A stretch of DNA of 64,000 nt from Hermatobates lingyangjiaoensis (GCA_026182355.1 JAPFBL010000068.1:11321001-11385000); one strand, 5' to 3'. Positions 32,944-47,417 are shown, counted from the stretch's first letter. Numbers and translations: made by a program. Notes: a model not told the origin generated them from the letters alone.

Positions 32944-35900
32944 CTTGAAGGGATGAGAAAATCAATGAAAACAAAAAAGTAATTGTTACGGAGCTTTTGT
33001 TCTATGCTTCAGATTGCTTGTCACAACTGGTAATCTGGTAGAACTGCTTAAAAACGTACATTGAAATAAGGAAATTTTATCTCTTACCTTACCAGAGATA
33101 AAATTGGGATTCTTAGAACAACTTTTCGCTGGGCATTTACATTGATAGACATTAGTTGATGTTCTAAATCTATTTGATGATCATTTACTTGAATATGGGT
33201 CACGTCCGAAACTGGTTGAAAAACTCCTACTCAAGTCTGAGATAAGACTATATCATTTACTTGAAATTTACAGAAAATTCTTGTGAAGACAAGAGTGGCA
33301 AATCCTCCATCGTGGCAGTAAAATAGCCTTACACCAGTGGAAATGATTCCTATAGGTGATTACCACTTCTGACAATTGGAGACCATAAATGCATGATAAA
33401 TAGATTACGAGCATGTTATCAACTGTCATAAGCATTTCTTATTAGAAATATCTAAGTGAAATATATCTAAAAAATGTAGAAATATATTTGAAGATAACGT
33501 TAAAACATTTCAATATTTAATCTACAAATTATATGTTAAATTATATAACGAGAAGGTTGCAATATTGAAGCAATGGCGGTCGTCCTCAGAAGAAGTGAAA
33601 TGACGGAGGATGATAGTCAACTGAAGAACTCTCTGGTTAGAGGGCTAAATCAGTGTTACCGCCAAGGAGAAAATAAATAAAAGAACGAAAGAGTAAAGAT
33701 TGAAAGAGATTTAAATAAGAATAAAATGGAAGAAGACAGAAAATATAAAAAATTATTAAAAAATTATAAATATTGAATTAAAAACTTTAAGATGATAAAA
33801 TAAAGTATCAAATAAAATATAAGTTACAAATACAAAAAAAATTAATGGCTTAAATCAATTCAGGATTGGAGCATGCTCCTAGAGGGCAAATGTGGGCTGG
33901 CTCAGAAGCCGATATGCGTATATATTATATATATAAAATTATAAAAATGTGATGTAACTATTCTACATTGGCTTCGAGCTAAATACTAATTAGAGCAAAA
34001 TGATAGAACTGTTTTCAAACATAAGTAGTAAAACAATTTTAATTATTATTTGGTATACTTCAAATTATAAAGCTTGAAAAGTTCACGTTCGTTGCAAGAA
34101 CTAAAGAGTGTGGTTAAAACAAAATGTCTTTAATGATTGATTTTATTACATATACAAGTCTGAGGTTTTACTTTCCTCAGCATGAGGAAAATATAATTAC
34201 AGACCATTACCACAGACTAGTGGAAGGTCTGACAAGGTCTCAAGCAGCCGCCTCGGGCTTCCCTAGAGAAGCCATAAATACTACGTTAGTAATCATGCAA
34301 CTAGAACGGGCACAGGTGCATAGGTGATTTTGCAACGAGTTGGACCAGTCACGCCCAAGTTCACAGCTGGCCTCCTCGTCTCCCCTACTCGTGCCTTTGT
34401 CTAGGACACTCATTCCGACCACTGCATTCCTCCAATACCTTCCAACCAACAACTTGCATACTAGAAAAAAATGTTTATATTTAATTTTGTTCAAATATAA
34501 TAGATGATATTTGTAGTTTTTAAACTTGAGCATTTTAATTTTTTTCTCTATATCACAATATTATTATTTTTGATTAGGAAAGCCGCATTGAATTTTAATC
34601 ACCAAGTGGAAAAGTATTATTTTCAAATATAGTAATATTTGTGTACTCGTACAGGTCTCAACAGCATACAACTCTCTTTTACATTTTTAATTTTACTTTC
34701 ATGCTACCTGAGCTTTGTTCTGGTACTCAAAAAAAAAGAACATATGATAAAATACTGGTTGACCTATTTTATCTCTCTGCGTTTTAGAGTATCAGCTCTA
34801 AATTGCATGTGAATCGGAATTGGTTAAAAGTAAATAAGCAAATAAAAACGAGTTTAATTACACTATAATATATTACACTATGTTTTCTATGAATTTATTT
34901 TTATTTATATGAATTTATATAAGAATAATTTTTAACAATTATTGTTAATGAATATATCATTCTTAATTTTGCAAATGGAATGATGCAAAACAAAAATGAA
35001 ACACTATCAGATCTTAAAGGAACTAAAATCATTATAATATGCACAGAAGGAATGAATAATCTAAACAAACAAAACGCTAATTTGATGATTTTGAAGGCTT
35101 AAATAATGCCACAGAGGAATTTGTTTCAAATAATACTGTAGAGAATAAAATTTGTAATTGACTAGGTAATTTTAGATTTTTGCTGAAGTCATTTGTTTTT
35201 AAAATATTTGGATCTGTATATTTTGCTATCACTATTTTATGCCTTTCATCGCTCATAACACCTGCAGGCTTAGACTCAGGTTCAGGCTAGAAAGCCCTCT
35301 ACGTAGAGCTCGCTAGTACCTCATCGTTGATACTGATTTTATTTAGTATTACCTTACACAGAGAATACAGTTAGTTAATATAAACAAAAATGGTGATAAA
35401 ATCCCAAATTCATGTAAAAACAATCGTACGTGCGACATCAATAGATGAATAAAACATACATTTCCAAGTAGCTTGGTTTATGTAGTTCCAAAATATATCT
35501 CTCTAAATCACTAAGGAGAGTTTGATAATAAAACAAACTGGCAGATGTCAAAAGTTTATTATAACTGATTTTTCTAACTTGGTGTTAAAAGCTATTGTAA
35601 AATTAATTTTCAAAATTAAAACTCCAGTTCTGTAAAATAATAATTAGGGTATTAAAATGAAAATCCAGCATCTAGGGCGCTTTTTTTTTTCCAAAATAAA
35701 ATTTTTCACAGTTCTATTTTGCAATTTTGGTAACATACGGGCTCTAAAACTAGATTGTTAGTATCTTCTATGGTTATTTGTAACTTTCTCTACTCTAGTT
35801 TTTATTATTTTTGTTCTAAAAATAAAAAAGATTAAAGTATACTTGTTTCTTTTATTCAGAAGTTTTTTTACGTATCCATTTAGACTTGCAAACTACTACG

Positions 35901-38900
35901 ATGCGTAAATTTCTCTTATTTTCTTAAAAGCCACAGATACTAATAAATGACATTGAGATCATAACAACGAAAGATATCAAGACAAGCTCTGAACCACTAG
36001 ACTGCATCCGAACTCTTTTAGAATTTCATTTAATTTATCATTCCCGAGACGTTATCGTTTCATAAGCGCTGAATTTTTAAATCAGTTGGTGTGGAGAAAA
36101 AGTTTCTTTTTATTGATATAATGATGGAATTAGTCTTAATTAATTAAGAAAGTGTCTTTGGAAATGTTCTTATGGCTGAAAGTTCTTCCCACTTGTATTC
36201 CACTGACTGTTGTCTATATTTATGCATATACTTTGCTTACTGGACAGATAATCCTTTATAGAATCTCTCTTTGCAAGCCGCTGCAATTCGTCAGTAGCCA
36301 AAGCCGTGACACTATTCAAACCGGTTTGGTTGAAGCCAAAGACGAGTTTGTTCAACTGCTCAGGTTGGTTTATTACGACTTGTGATTATACTGGCCAGAG
36401 CCAATCTTGCGTTTCGAGTGTAATTTGAAATTCGCTAAACTAACTGCAGGCTATGTAGTAATATGAAGAATCCTCTTACGTTAGGGTAGTCTTGCAGAAA
36501 TCACCTCATCATTCGATATTGTAATTTTGGTTTTAAAGTCAGTTCCATAACTTGTTCTTTAAAACATTATTTTAATTTTTTGGATAGTAAGGCATATGTG
36601 GTTAAAGATAATATGAAGGTGAACATATTCCCTAAAAGTGTGAAGTACAAATAAGTGTTGTACTCATAAATATTTGGATTAGATTTATTCAAAATATTTT
36701 TAAAATAGTCCTGATAAGGAATTTATATTAATGGATTATTGACAACGATTTCAAAATATGATATACAACATTCATGTCTCCGCTCCTTCGTTCCTTCTCC
36801 ATTTTCTTTTCTCCTCTCCTGAAGACAGCAAGACAGCCAATGATCGAGAATCGTGAGTTTTAGTCCTTTTTTGTGTTCTCTAGTTGTAACTTTAAATATG
36901 TCCGTTTGGACCATCTGTTTTCAATTCAAAACGTCAAATATATACAATCATATATATTAATAAACTATTCCGCTGTCTCATAAACTTATTTAGTTTATAA
37001 ATCTTTATTAAATTTCGTAATAATAAACACATAATAAGCAGTGCTAGTTTGTTCTTTACAATCGATGATTAAACCGCTGATAAGTTTAACTTAAGATGAT
37101 TTAACTTATGTTTTATATCACAAGCTTTTTAAGAAGCTGTTTAATACTTAAATTTTTTTATTTATTTTTAATGATGCTAAATTTTTAAAACATAAAAATC
37201 TTAGAAATTAATTGTGATAATTTACTGATAGGTTTTTTGCTACGATTTTTTTCATTTTATCTCTTTTAAATATATTTAACTCCTAATTAGTGATTTTTTT
37301 TGTGATTGAATATTCTTTTAGAAATGTCTGTCCGGTGCAATAAAAAATCGGCTGGATAAAATTATTTATAGCACTGCTATTGAAAAATCAATAATGGCGG
37401 AGATTTTTTACAAGTGTGCCAACGTTAGAAGCATTATTAATGTTACCTTATCACTGGACCATGTGAATTGTAAATTAGTTCAAAGATCGCAGATAGTGAC
37501 TTATTAACCAATCGAACCGTTCAACTAATTGTGTGCTTTAAATTCACAGATGCATATTTAATGATATAATTAATTTAGTCAATAACATTGTAAATCAATT
37601 AAAATGCTGACATAACGAAATATAGGTAACATGTACCTAGTGTACATCTTTTCTTTTCGTTCAAAAGAAAATATAACGAAAATATAACGTTATATAAGTA
37701 ATATAACAATATTATTACTTATAAAAAAACTAACGGTCTTCAATAATCGACAAACCAAGAAACAGTATGTTAGGTAGTATAACTAACAATTGCATATATA
37801 GTATATTCTGAGATATATAAACAAGAACGAATTCTTGTTTTAATTTTATAAGTAAGTATAGATTGACTTAGAATCTTTCATATATTGTTATTATTAGTAG
37901 TACCACAGAGGTCGAATTAAAAAAGAATTAAACATCTTTCACTTGACCGGTTTGGATTTTGACTATCTTCCCGAGCAGTGTTTTTCATCCTTTTTAAAAT
38001 AAAGTCACACTTCTCTCACAGAAAAACTCTATGACACAAAGTCATAAAAAAATGAAATTTTGTAGTCTATATGAAGTCATTCTTATTAAAAAATATTGAA
38101 TAATAACCAAATACACAAATGAAAAATATTTTGTAATCGTTTATAGTTAATTTTATAAAGAAAATGCAATCAACAAAAAATTCATCTTTACCATTATTGT
38201 AGTGTCCTCTTTTTTGTCACATTGCTGTCACAACCACAGGCAATGGTAATTATTTGATCTCAAGTTACAATAAAATTAGTTAACAGCCACAGATTGGGGT
38301 TTATTGGTATTGCACAATTACTATTGAAATGACAGCACTAATATTCGGCTTAAAAAAAATACAATTGGGTGAAATAGTATATATTGTGCGCCACGCCATG
38401 GAATCTCAAACAAAGCACTAGAGTGGCGTGACAAAGTGCTCGCGAGCACTCTTCTACTTTGAATGGTGAAACTTTTGGAAGCGATCTAGTGATGAAGCGA
38501 ATTTCGAAGGTAAAATATTTCATTCTGATTTAATTTGTATATTTCGTTGCATTAGGTGCAAATAAGACTCAGGAGAAGAATGTGGCTGATAATCTTTTCA
38601 TTTATGCGAGCAGTGCTACACTAAAGTTATAAATTAATATCATTAATCAGTATTTTTTTTATATTTAACTGACACCATATTTTCTTAAGTATACATTTAC
38701 TTTCCTTATAACCGTAACTACTGCTCAAGCCTCTATTGAATGAATAAGAATCTATTAAGGAATAAAAATATAATCTTTTGTCTATCTGCGATTTTTTAAC
38801 AACCTTTCAAAGAAATAAACTATATGACAGTTTGATGAACTGTCAACGCTTTGTCATATGAATGCATGCATATTGATTGGAGCTGGGAGGTAAATGTGTC

Positions 38901-41019
38901 AGCTGTCGTTTTTAACCAGAACGAAGGAGTTTGGAAATGGGATTCTTTCGATCCAGTCCCTAAAGAGGAGGAGACTGGGTTGTCTGACTCGGTGGTACGA
39001 TAACTCGCTGACATGTCTTACTACAAGCCAGACCAAACTATCTACTAACAGTAATATCTTCTTTTATGTCATTTAGTTTTATTCATGTACCTTGTTTCAA
39101 TTGATTTTTGTTATGTGCTTGCTAAAGACGTTAGCTTTCCAGTATAAATCTAAATCGCTGAACTTTATAGATTTGGCACTTTTTACTGTCGATTCTTTGT
39201 CTCACTATTACATGTTCATAATATTATTAATTTTGCTGTTTTCTTGTAATCACATATTGTGGAGGTGTTATCTGCGAAATTCTCTTCTCTCATAAGAAAT
39301 AAAATTAGTTTCTCTTTTGCTATCGGGTAATATATATTTTGTTACATCTTGATTTAAGAACCCAGCAAATTCTCGAAATCGTTTTTTCTTGAGTACTAAA
39401 CTTGTAGTAAAGTGAAATTATTGAATCCTAAACATGTGTTAAAAAACAAAATAATATACTTTTAGAAAAATTTGGAAAACAATTTATATTTTTTTCTTTT
39501 CAATCATAACTTGTTGTTCTATTGGAAAAGTCATGTAACAGTTACACTGGCTAAAAGATCAAAACCAATATTCTACTGTAAGAGATTATTTCATTGAGAA
39601 TGGAGTCTTAAGACGAAATCGTAACTTTGGCTTCATAAAAGTATTATAATTGCTCTGGTAAAATCAATTATTATTGATTTTAGTCATGCATATTGTATTC
39701 AATATGCATTAGCATGTAAGCTAATTCTACACAAATCAGCAATCAATCAGCTAAGTGTTCTACCTCCCGAACTTTTCTTCATATTTAGTCATATCTATAT
39801 CATTAGTAAATATTAATTTATCCATCTTTAATTTTACGAAAATGTCCTCAAATGAATCTCATATAGCAGGTGAAATATCAAAAAATTGAGTAGAACGAAA
39901 CATTAATAGTTTCACCTACATGCTGGTTAGATGCAAAGCCGTTAGGAGCGTCTAAGTGTAAGATTATCATTTTATTTTTGTAATAAAACATGTAGACAGA
40001 TCATAAATAAATAATGAAGACAGTGTAAATAATTTGATTTTTATGTTTAAAAGTCAAAATATCACTTTTACATATAAATATTATGTCGCTAGACTGAAAT
40101 GTACAGAGGGTTTAGATACTCGCAGAAAACTTGATTTTTCTTTCTTTGTCTCCGCGTCATTTCTAATGCACAACCTAACTATCATATGTATAATATTAGT
40201 ATTTATCAAATATTTAATTAGCAATATTTTTCTTAATATAAAATCAAGAGTAGTATTATCATCTGAAATTTCCTACCGTAAGTTTCTGTTAATGCTTTAA
40301 CTTGTTTTATTCATTTTCATATTACTATTATTGTCGCTGCATCAGACCTAATCTATTCGTTTGTAGTAAAAAGCAAAACACATTTTGAACAACTTTTTAA
40401 TTTCCACTTAATCGTCAAGAGCATTCAGAATCGAGTGTCTTTAGTACTAGGCTTTTTAATTTTTGACTGTTTCTCACATTAGGATGGTCTCTCATGCGCT
40501 CAAGATATTTGTAAGTTATATGTTTATTGTTTTAACAAACATCTAACAAACGTTGGAGAGTCACAGGATAAATAACAGTTTAAAGCCAACTTTATTAGAA
40601 ACTCCATATAATTTGGAACATCTTACATCTAAACTTCTATTCTGATGGCAATTCCCAAGTATCTTTCTATTATCATCTTAACACTATCAATATTCAATGT
40701 ATAACACATCGTAAGGAAAATATGCACATTGATTACTCTAGAGAAGTTAAGCTGCTGTGGGATAAACCATGAAATAAGTCCTTTTTAATTTAATTAGCAT
40801 TATTCATAATACATTTTGACAACAAATTGTTGGAAAGAGTTATAGCTATAACATGTTGAAAATACTGGTCATTATATGCACAGAATATGATTAGTAAAGC
40901 TATGAGATCTATATAATTGCCAGTTATTGCTCTAAAACATCTACAGTATGAGACCCATTTTTTCTTAAATTATTAATTTTACTCTAAATTAATTTTACCC
41001 AAGATTCAATCTGAAAGCT
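32944..41019. other. Long gene-free stretch
   Basis: About 8 kb of AT-rich DNA. GC-richer unexplained patches occur at about 33560-33660, 34200-34440, 36270-36420, 36770-36860, 38390-38520 and 38880-39030. Short frames across them match no family I know, and none shows a convincing acceptor-donor pair. They are most likely old transposon pieces, but exons of a fast-evolving gene cannot be excluded. Confidence 0.5.
38435..38450. repeat. Perfect 16-bp palindrome
   Basis: AGTGCTCGCGAGCACT is its own reverse complement and sits in a locally GC-rich patch. It could be a protein-binding site or chance; there is no gene nearby to judge by. Confidence 0.6.
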
Positions 41020-41125
41020 TTTGAGAAGGATACAAGCCATACCACTTGATGGATCAGAATGAAATTATACCTGAAAATAGATCCCCATTATGTGGGGATG
41101 AGCTGAGGTTATTTTTTTCAAACTT
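41020..41125 (-). repeat. AT-rich repeat family, fragment D
   Basis: Plus-strand ATACAAGCCATACCACTTGA, then TGGATCAGAATGAAATTATACC and ATTATGTGG, matches the complement of copy B at about 44280-44390. Only this internal piece is recognisable. Confidence 0.65.
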
Positions 41126-42745
41126 ACATTAAGCAAAGGGTTTATGGTGCATTTTATATTTGTAGATTTATTCCACTCCAGAACTGCCTGTTAAATATGA
41201 TTACGTTCTGTCGAACTATGAGATTTGTAACTGTTTAAAAGATGTAAATAGAATTGTCACATGTAGTACCATTAAAAACTTGCATGCTTTACCTTATCCA
41301 TGCCTCTAACTTTTTCCTGACATGACTGGTCTAATATACGTTTTCAACATCGTTACTTAAGCAGGATCACAAATCACCTTATAAGTGAAAAAAAAATTAA
41401 AACTTTGTAGTGCATTGATAAAAAATTACTTTCAAATAGCTTGTGAGATGATAGAATGAATTCGGAATAGTTTACAGCGCAGAACTAACACATTCTTAAA
41501 TTTAGAGCACAAATAGAATTTTGATTTAATTGGTAAGAAGTAAGATTATTTAACTATAAAATGTTATTACAATATTTAATGAAAAAAAAGGCAGTTGTTT
41601 ATAATCTTCCATGTTTCGTTATAATGTGTTAGCACTATCAAGATAAGAGTAACGTATGGAAATGACTGGCTGGTGGCAATAAATTGCGCTAAAAGTTGCA
41701 CTCAAGAAAGACGAATGTTTTTTCGGTTCAACATGGAGAATGCTATCGCAGTTAGTTACATTATACTCAACCGTTAGATTTGTATTCAAGGCGTTGGATT
41801 GGTTTCGACACGAAGTTGCGAAAAACCTGGAAAGCTAAGCGTGTGCAGTGGCGCTCGAAGGGGAGACCGAGAGCGATCGCCTAGGGGATTTATCGTCTTG
41901 AGCCAAGACTCCCTCTCTGACCCCAGCACATGTCATTCGTCATCCTCACCCCGTCCTGACCACTTGAGGACACCTTTCCTCTGATAAATCACCTGTCATC
42001 GAGTCCACTTCTGTCCTGTTCCACAAGCTTGTCTACCATATGTCATTCCCTTCTATTAAATCAGTTTTACACGCAAACACGGAAACCATCCCATGTATAA
42101 CCTTAAAAAATTAAACTAACTGTCGATTTATTATGTTTCTAACAAAATCTTACGTCACTACGATTAAAAACCTTCTAATGAAAAGTATGAACATTAACAT
42201 ATTTTTCTTCCTCCCTTCTAACCTTTTCGAAAACATGTTACCTTTATGAAACCTTTGTCTAGGGGAAACTAACCAACAAACTGACTTTGTAATTAAATCT
42301 ACACAATTAATTATAAGTCACTCTGAACAAGAGGTGACACAACATTTCCGCTTATAAGACTAAGTAGTGACGTCCGTTGCTACTGATTTCTAAAATTTGT
42401 TGGAATGATGTTTTGATAAATCATTTATATCCTTGTAACATATTTAGCAATTTATTTTTTTATTGTGATATTTCTGTAGAATCATGTGTAGAGTTTATTA
42501 GCAATATTTTACCAGTTATTAAGATCAATAGAGCAGATATTAATACAAAATAATATCGGCTCACTCAAATAGAAAATAAGTTCCTTAAATCACTGATTAT
42601 GTTAGTATTTTCTACTAATCTAAACATCCATATACGGCTACTGTGTTATCTTAAAAAACATACATATTTTTTATTAAAACGAAATATTTACATTTTGACA
42701 AATTTAGAAAATAGATTTTCTATTAGATTTTCTAAATTTTCTACT
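41126..42745. other. Gene-free stretch with a GC-rich block
   Basis: A GC-rich block at about 41790-42000 contains a 61-codon + frame rich in Ser, Arg and Pro that I do not recognise; it may be transposon-derived. The remainder is AT-rich. A LINE 5' part would be expected before 42746 but was not found. Confidence 0.45.
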
Positions 42746-43175
42746 AGAGAAAATAGAAATCTAATAGATGTGAGGCCGAATGACATCAGAAAGAACATTA
42801 TAAAAGCAGTATGAACAGGGTGGAAAACTGAATGGAATGGAGAAACCGCTCAACTTTGGAAAATTATAGGATCAATTGGGACAACAATGAACACTGGAAC
42901 ACGAAATCGAGAAACGAATGTGATATTAAACCGCCCGCTTATAGGCTACACGCGAGCTACACATAGCTACCTGTTATCTAAAGAACAATGTGTATCCTCA
43001 TGCCCAAAATGTGTTGACGGTGGCCCATTTACTTGAAGAATGCACACAAGTAGGGGAAGATAAGATGTCTGCGGACATACCATTAAAATTGAAAATAGCA
43101 CTAGCCTCTAAGAATAAATACTCGAGTGAATTGACATAATTCCTAAAAGAAATAAAGCCATACAAAGAAATATGA
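42746..43175 (+). pseudogene. Non-LTR retrotransposon C-terminal remnant (Jockey/I-type)
   Basis: The frame reads NLIDVRPNDIRKNIIKAV, stop, TGWKTEWNGETAQLW, then RPLIGYTRATHSYLLSKEQ and SCPKCVDG. This is the standard tail of LINE proteins after RNase H: the WxxxW segment, the (R)IGHTRxTHxYLL block, and a zinc motif. A one-base frameshift in the zinc region restores VAHLLEECTQ, giving a C-X2-C...H-X4-C signature. Two in-frame stops and the frameshift show it is dead. Reverse transcriptase and endonuclease are absent. It runs into the AT-rich repeat copy B at 43255. Confidence 0.75.
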
Positions 43176-43254
43176 GAAATTAGAGAATCAAACAAAATCA
43201 GACAGTGCTAATGCCCAAGTAGGCGATGCTTTTATCAATTGTAAATATAAAAAA

Positions 43255-44884
43255 TCTGGAGTGGCCTACACTCTACTTTACTATAAGTAACTTAATGTCA
43301 AATTTCTTGAGTATATAAAACATAACGTCTCATTTAAGCATAACGTAAACATCTAAATAGGATATAATTATTAGCCTTTCATTCCTGAGGTAGTACAGAT
43401 AGTGATTGAAGGACATATCAATTTATAAGCTTATTTTTGTACATCACAAATAATTTATTATTTACAAATAATTTCATTAGTATAACTACAGCAGTAATAA
43501 CATTTTTGAAAAACCAAAGTGAACATTTCTTGAAACGAAATAGTATCCTACAAGAGAACATGGCTATTGTTCAAATGGCCAGTAGATTTCTTACATCGTT
43601 TACTTGACATCCTTCTACATTGAATATTAAAGTAAAATTTTAAAATTTAAAACAGGAAAATACCCTTTTTTCTCTGAAAAACATCTTAAACAGCGAAGAA
43701 AATGTTGTTTTAAGGTGATTTGTTAATTAAAGATGTACGATAATTACAGTTATTAATCTCTAAACGAAAGATTTATATTTTGAATTATCTTTTACATTTT
43801 TGGTTTTTAACAGAATTATTATACTGGGAATTTTATGGCTTCTTAGTATTTAATAAGATCATTTTCCTTCCCCTTTGTCAAATAACATATATACGAATTT
43901 TTTTTTAATCAGTGTTATCATTTACCTGCACAATATTATTCCTCTTACATCTCATATAATTCAATAAACAATTTAAACTGTTTCCTTTATAAAATCAATT
44001 TTATCTCAGTGGATTCGCTCAAAAAATTTCTAAGTCAAGTAAACAATGTAAAAAAAATACAACAAATTCGACAAGTATAGCAGGTGATCTCTTAGTCTAG
44101 GATAAACAAAGAGTTTTTATATCGTTATTGCTCTTTCCGTAATTGAAACTTCATGATTTTTTTTTTATTAATTGCTAACTTTTTGTTCCATTTTTGGTCA
44201 AATTTTCATTATTTTTTAATGAGCCGTTTAGCGTCAAAAAAACATTTTCTGAAAACAGAAATCGTACTGTAACGCCCCATTAGCGAATGTAATTTTAAAA
44301 AAAAATATCTCAACTCATTCTCCACATAATGTTTTATTTTTAGGCATAGTTTCATTTTGATCCATCAAACAGTATGGCTTGTATCGCTCTCACAAGGTTT
44401 GAGATTGCATTATAAGTCAAAATTTTTACATTTTATTAAAAAAAAAATATTTCCCGTTGTTTTAAAATTCTGAATATATTTTTCGTTTGTTGAAATTGAA
44501 ACCTCAAAGATAATGTCAAAATTTCAAAACTCTAGGGTTATCAGTTTAGGAGAAATAAATGTTTTAAAAAAAACGGTTTTTGGCCAAAAAAGTGACTTTC
44601 CCATCAGGCATAATTCTTCCCAAACAATAGGGATCTTCGTCTTTATGAGGCCCATTTTTGTGTAAAATATCAACTTGATCCATCAAAGATTCTGGACCGT
44701 AGCGTGGTAACAAGCAATGCTAACACACGCACCCACCCACCCACCCACCCACCCACACACACACAGACATCATCGTAAAAACTTCATAAAACGACTTCTT
44801 GGACCTCAAAACATGTAATTCCGTCAAAATCTTGATATCGAATTTTTTCACGATCACTATACTTTACTTATAGTAAAGTAAAAA
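43255..44884 (+). mobile_element. AT-rich repeat family, copy B (longest)
   Basis: Begins TCTGGAGTGGCCTACACTC then TACTTTACTATAAGTAA, and ends ACTATACTTTACTTATAGTAAAGTA. The end carries the inverse of the start motif (TACTTTACTATAAGTAA), so the termini are TIR-like. It aligns with copies A and C across most of their length. The interior has no ORF and holds a CACC/CA microsatellite (44729-44766). It may be a non-autonomous DNA element or a long LINE 3' UTR; see findings. Confidence 0.75.
44729..44766. repeat. (CACC)n/(CA)n microsatellite
   Basis: About six CACC units followed by CA repeats, inside copy B. Confidence 0.95.
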
Positions 44885-47417
44885 TTGAATATTTCTTAGT
44901 TCTATTTTTTGCTTCATGAAATCATTTTATGAATGATTAAGGGCATAAGAAGGCAGTGATATTAAATGTTGATCTATTAAAAAGAATAAAAAAGTGGTGA
45001 AGAAGGGTAAAAATAACGAAAGGCTAAGTGTCTGGGGTCTAGTGAGGAAATCTTTGAATCAGCAGTTGTATGTTTCCGTCTTAAAATAATATAGCTAATG
45101 TTCGGTTCATATCTGTCAACAGCATTAAATTGTAACGACTCTATTATTTATTTCGACAATTGTTTACTATCATGATAAGTTCGTTAAAACTATAATTTAA
45201 ACTAAATGGAATATAAGGTGTATATTCATTACAGTAGGGATTAATTAATTATATATGCCAGTTTAGAAAGATTTTTAAAATATTTTAGAAAGGTAACATA
45301 TATTTACGGAAGTAAAGGAATGCAGTTTCTATAGGTTTCTTGGTATGATATATCTGGGCGTTTGTACTGGATAATGGTATGTTGAGGTATACATGTAGAA
45401 TGTACTGTACAAAAGAAACTTTGCCTTTATAGAGAGCCAGTTTAAAGAAGTATACCAATATGTCTGTTACTTTAATGGAATCACCACAACATCAATGCAA
45501 CATGGTGCCAGCGGTGCAGCTCATTCTTAACATACTGGACCTTAAAACCTTTATTGGTTTTACAAAAAAAAAAATTTATCTATAAAAATTAAGTTTAAGA
45601 ATTTGAGGAATTATTAAAAGAATATTAAAAATGACATTCTACATTGAAAGGCACTACTAATTAAATGATTTAAAAAAATCAAACATGATTAAATATAAGA
45701 AGAATATTAGTATGTAGAACTTTGAAAATAAATTTTCGGGCAACAAAAAAAATGTTTAACCGTTTTCTTATATAAATATCTTGATAAAGGAGCTTTGATT
45801 CATTTATATTTTGTTATATTACAGTTGTTAATGAAAAGCAAAAAATAGAAAATTATTTTTTATTTTCAAAACAATGAGTAATATCCTCATCAATTTGGAA
45901 AACAGAAAACGTTAATTGCCCCTTTTGTTTAAGTAAATTAACATTTAATAATCATATGGATAACTTATTAGCATAGATCAGTTTGATAAAAACTGAGTAG
46001 CGGATAATTCTGGTATAGAACTATGGTTCTTTTAATTGGAGCTTCCCTTAATTTTGCAAAAAAGAATCCGAGAAGTAGATTGTTCCATCTTGTTGTACAA
46101 ATATACATGCAAGCACTTTATGTTTTTCTGATGGATGAAAAAAAAACATGTGCTTTAATATTTTTACATGTGTTTTTATTATTTTGAATATTAATCGATT
46201 GACTTTTATGTTGTTGCACAATGGACAATTTTCATAAAATTGTACCTATCCATTTAAAAGAGTTGGTAAGACAGACTCATCCTATCGTATTTTCTTCCCA
46301 TAATTCTTGAAAGAAGATCTTGCTAATTATTACAATTGGGTAATCAAGCCAAGAAGATTAAGTGTAGGTTTTGTAGTTGATACTATTATTATTTTAGTGA
46401 AGAGTAGAGTTATTCATCCAGTACATTTTGAAATATCTGCAATAAAGGTAATATCCTTATAGTAGAATTAAGGAGAAAACATCTTGTTAAATAGTTAGGC
46501 CTTCCTTAAGGATATTGTTTGGTAAGATATCCGTACTTCACGTTCTTGATGCTTCAAACACGACTCGAATATTAGTATTTGTTCTCAAGGTTTGAGAGTC
46601 TGCTTTAGCAAACGCTCGAATTATTGTAATTAACATTAACCCTTTGCACATTACAACCTCTTTATAATCAATCATAAGGTTTATGCATTCTGGTTCAACA
46701 TTTGGATCATTTTAAAGAAAATTGTTTAATAAATTGCTACAAGTTTAATGGAACCCCAATACCTTGGACTTTACCTTTGATGTTTGAGGTTGAATTTACC
46801 TGTGTTATCTGGATAGTTATACTGCAGAAAATGACTACCATATTCCATTTTTCAACATTCAAAGTAGGTTGTTTGATATTTTCTTTCTTCTTAAATCGCT
46901 TAATTGTTGTTCTACAAGATTTCATGTTTTAAGAGGAAAGAATGAGAGGCCTTTCTTTACGACTGATTTGATGCATGTTTTGCATTTGTATGATGTGGCA
47001 ATAGTGCAAGCAAAATGACTTGATTGAAGAATAGGATAGGGTTCATTAACAATTCTGTTTCCATATTTAGAATTTTTAAAAAAAATACTTAGGTGCTTAA
47101 ATGTACATTAGAAGCTTTGTCAACAAGATCAACATTATATCGTATATTATACGTATATTATACTAGCATGAGTGAAATCATGCTAGAGGATGACAGTCTA
47201 TGTGTAATATAAGATTATAATGCAATTAGCTTTAATATAATAGTTATTACAAGTAAAATAAATGTAATCATAACATGGGTTGCTTGATGAGCTAGGTCAA
47301 TGGAATTATGAATAGGATTAACAAATCGTCTATTTTAAGCCGTAATTTTTTAACTAATATTTTTGTGTAAAGATTATTTTGTAATAGACAATCTAAAACT
47401 ATACGAAGGGAATATAG
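44885..47417. other. Gene-free AT-rich stretch
   Basis: Short frames only (for example 46702-46932 on plus), none recognisable. No repeats named. Confidence 0.55.

Noticed and set aside
41799..41984. Ser/Arg/Pro-rich + strand ORF as a gene
   Set aside because: Short, low complexity, no splice context or known family; composition alone explains it.
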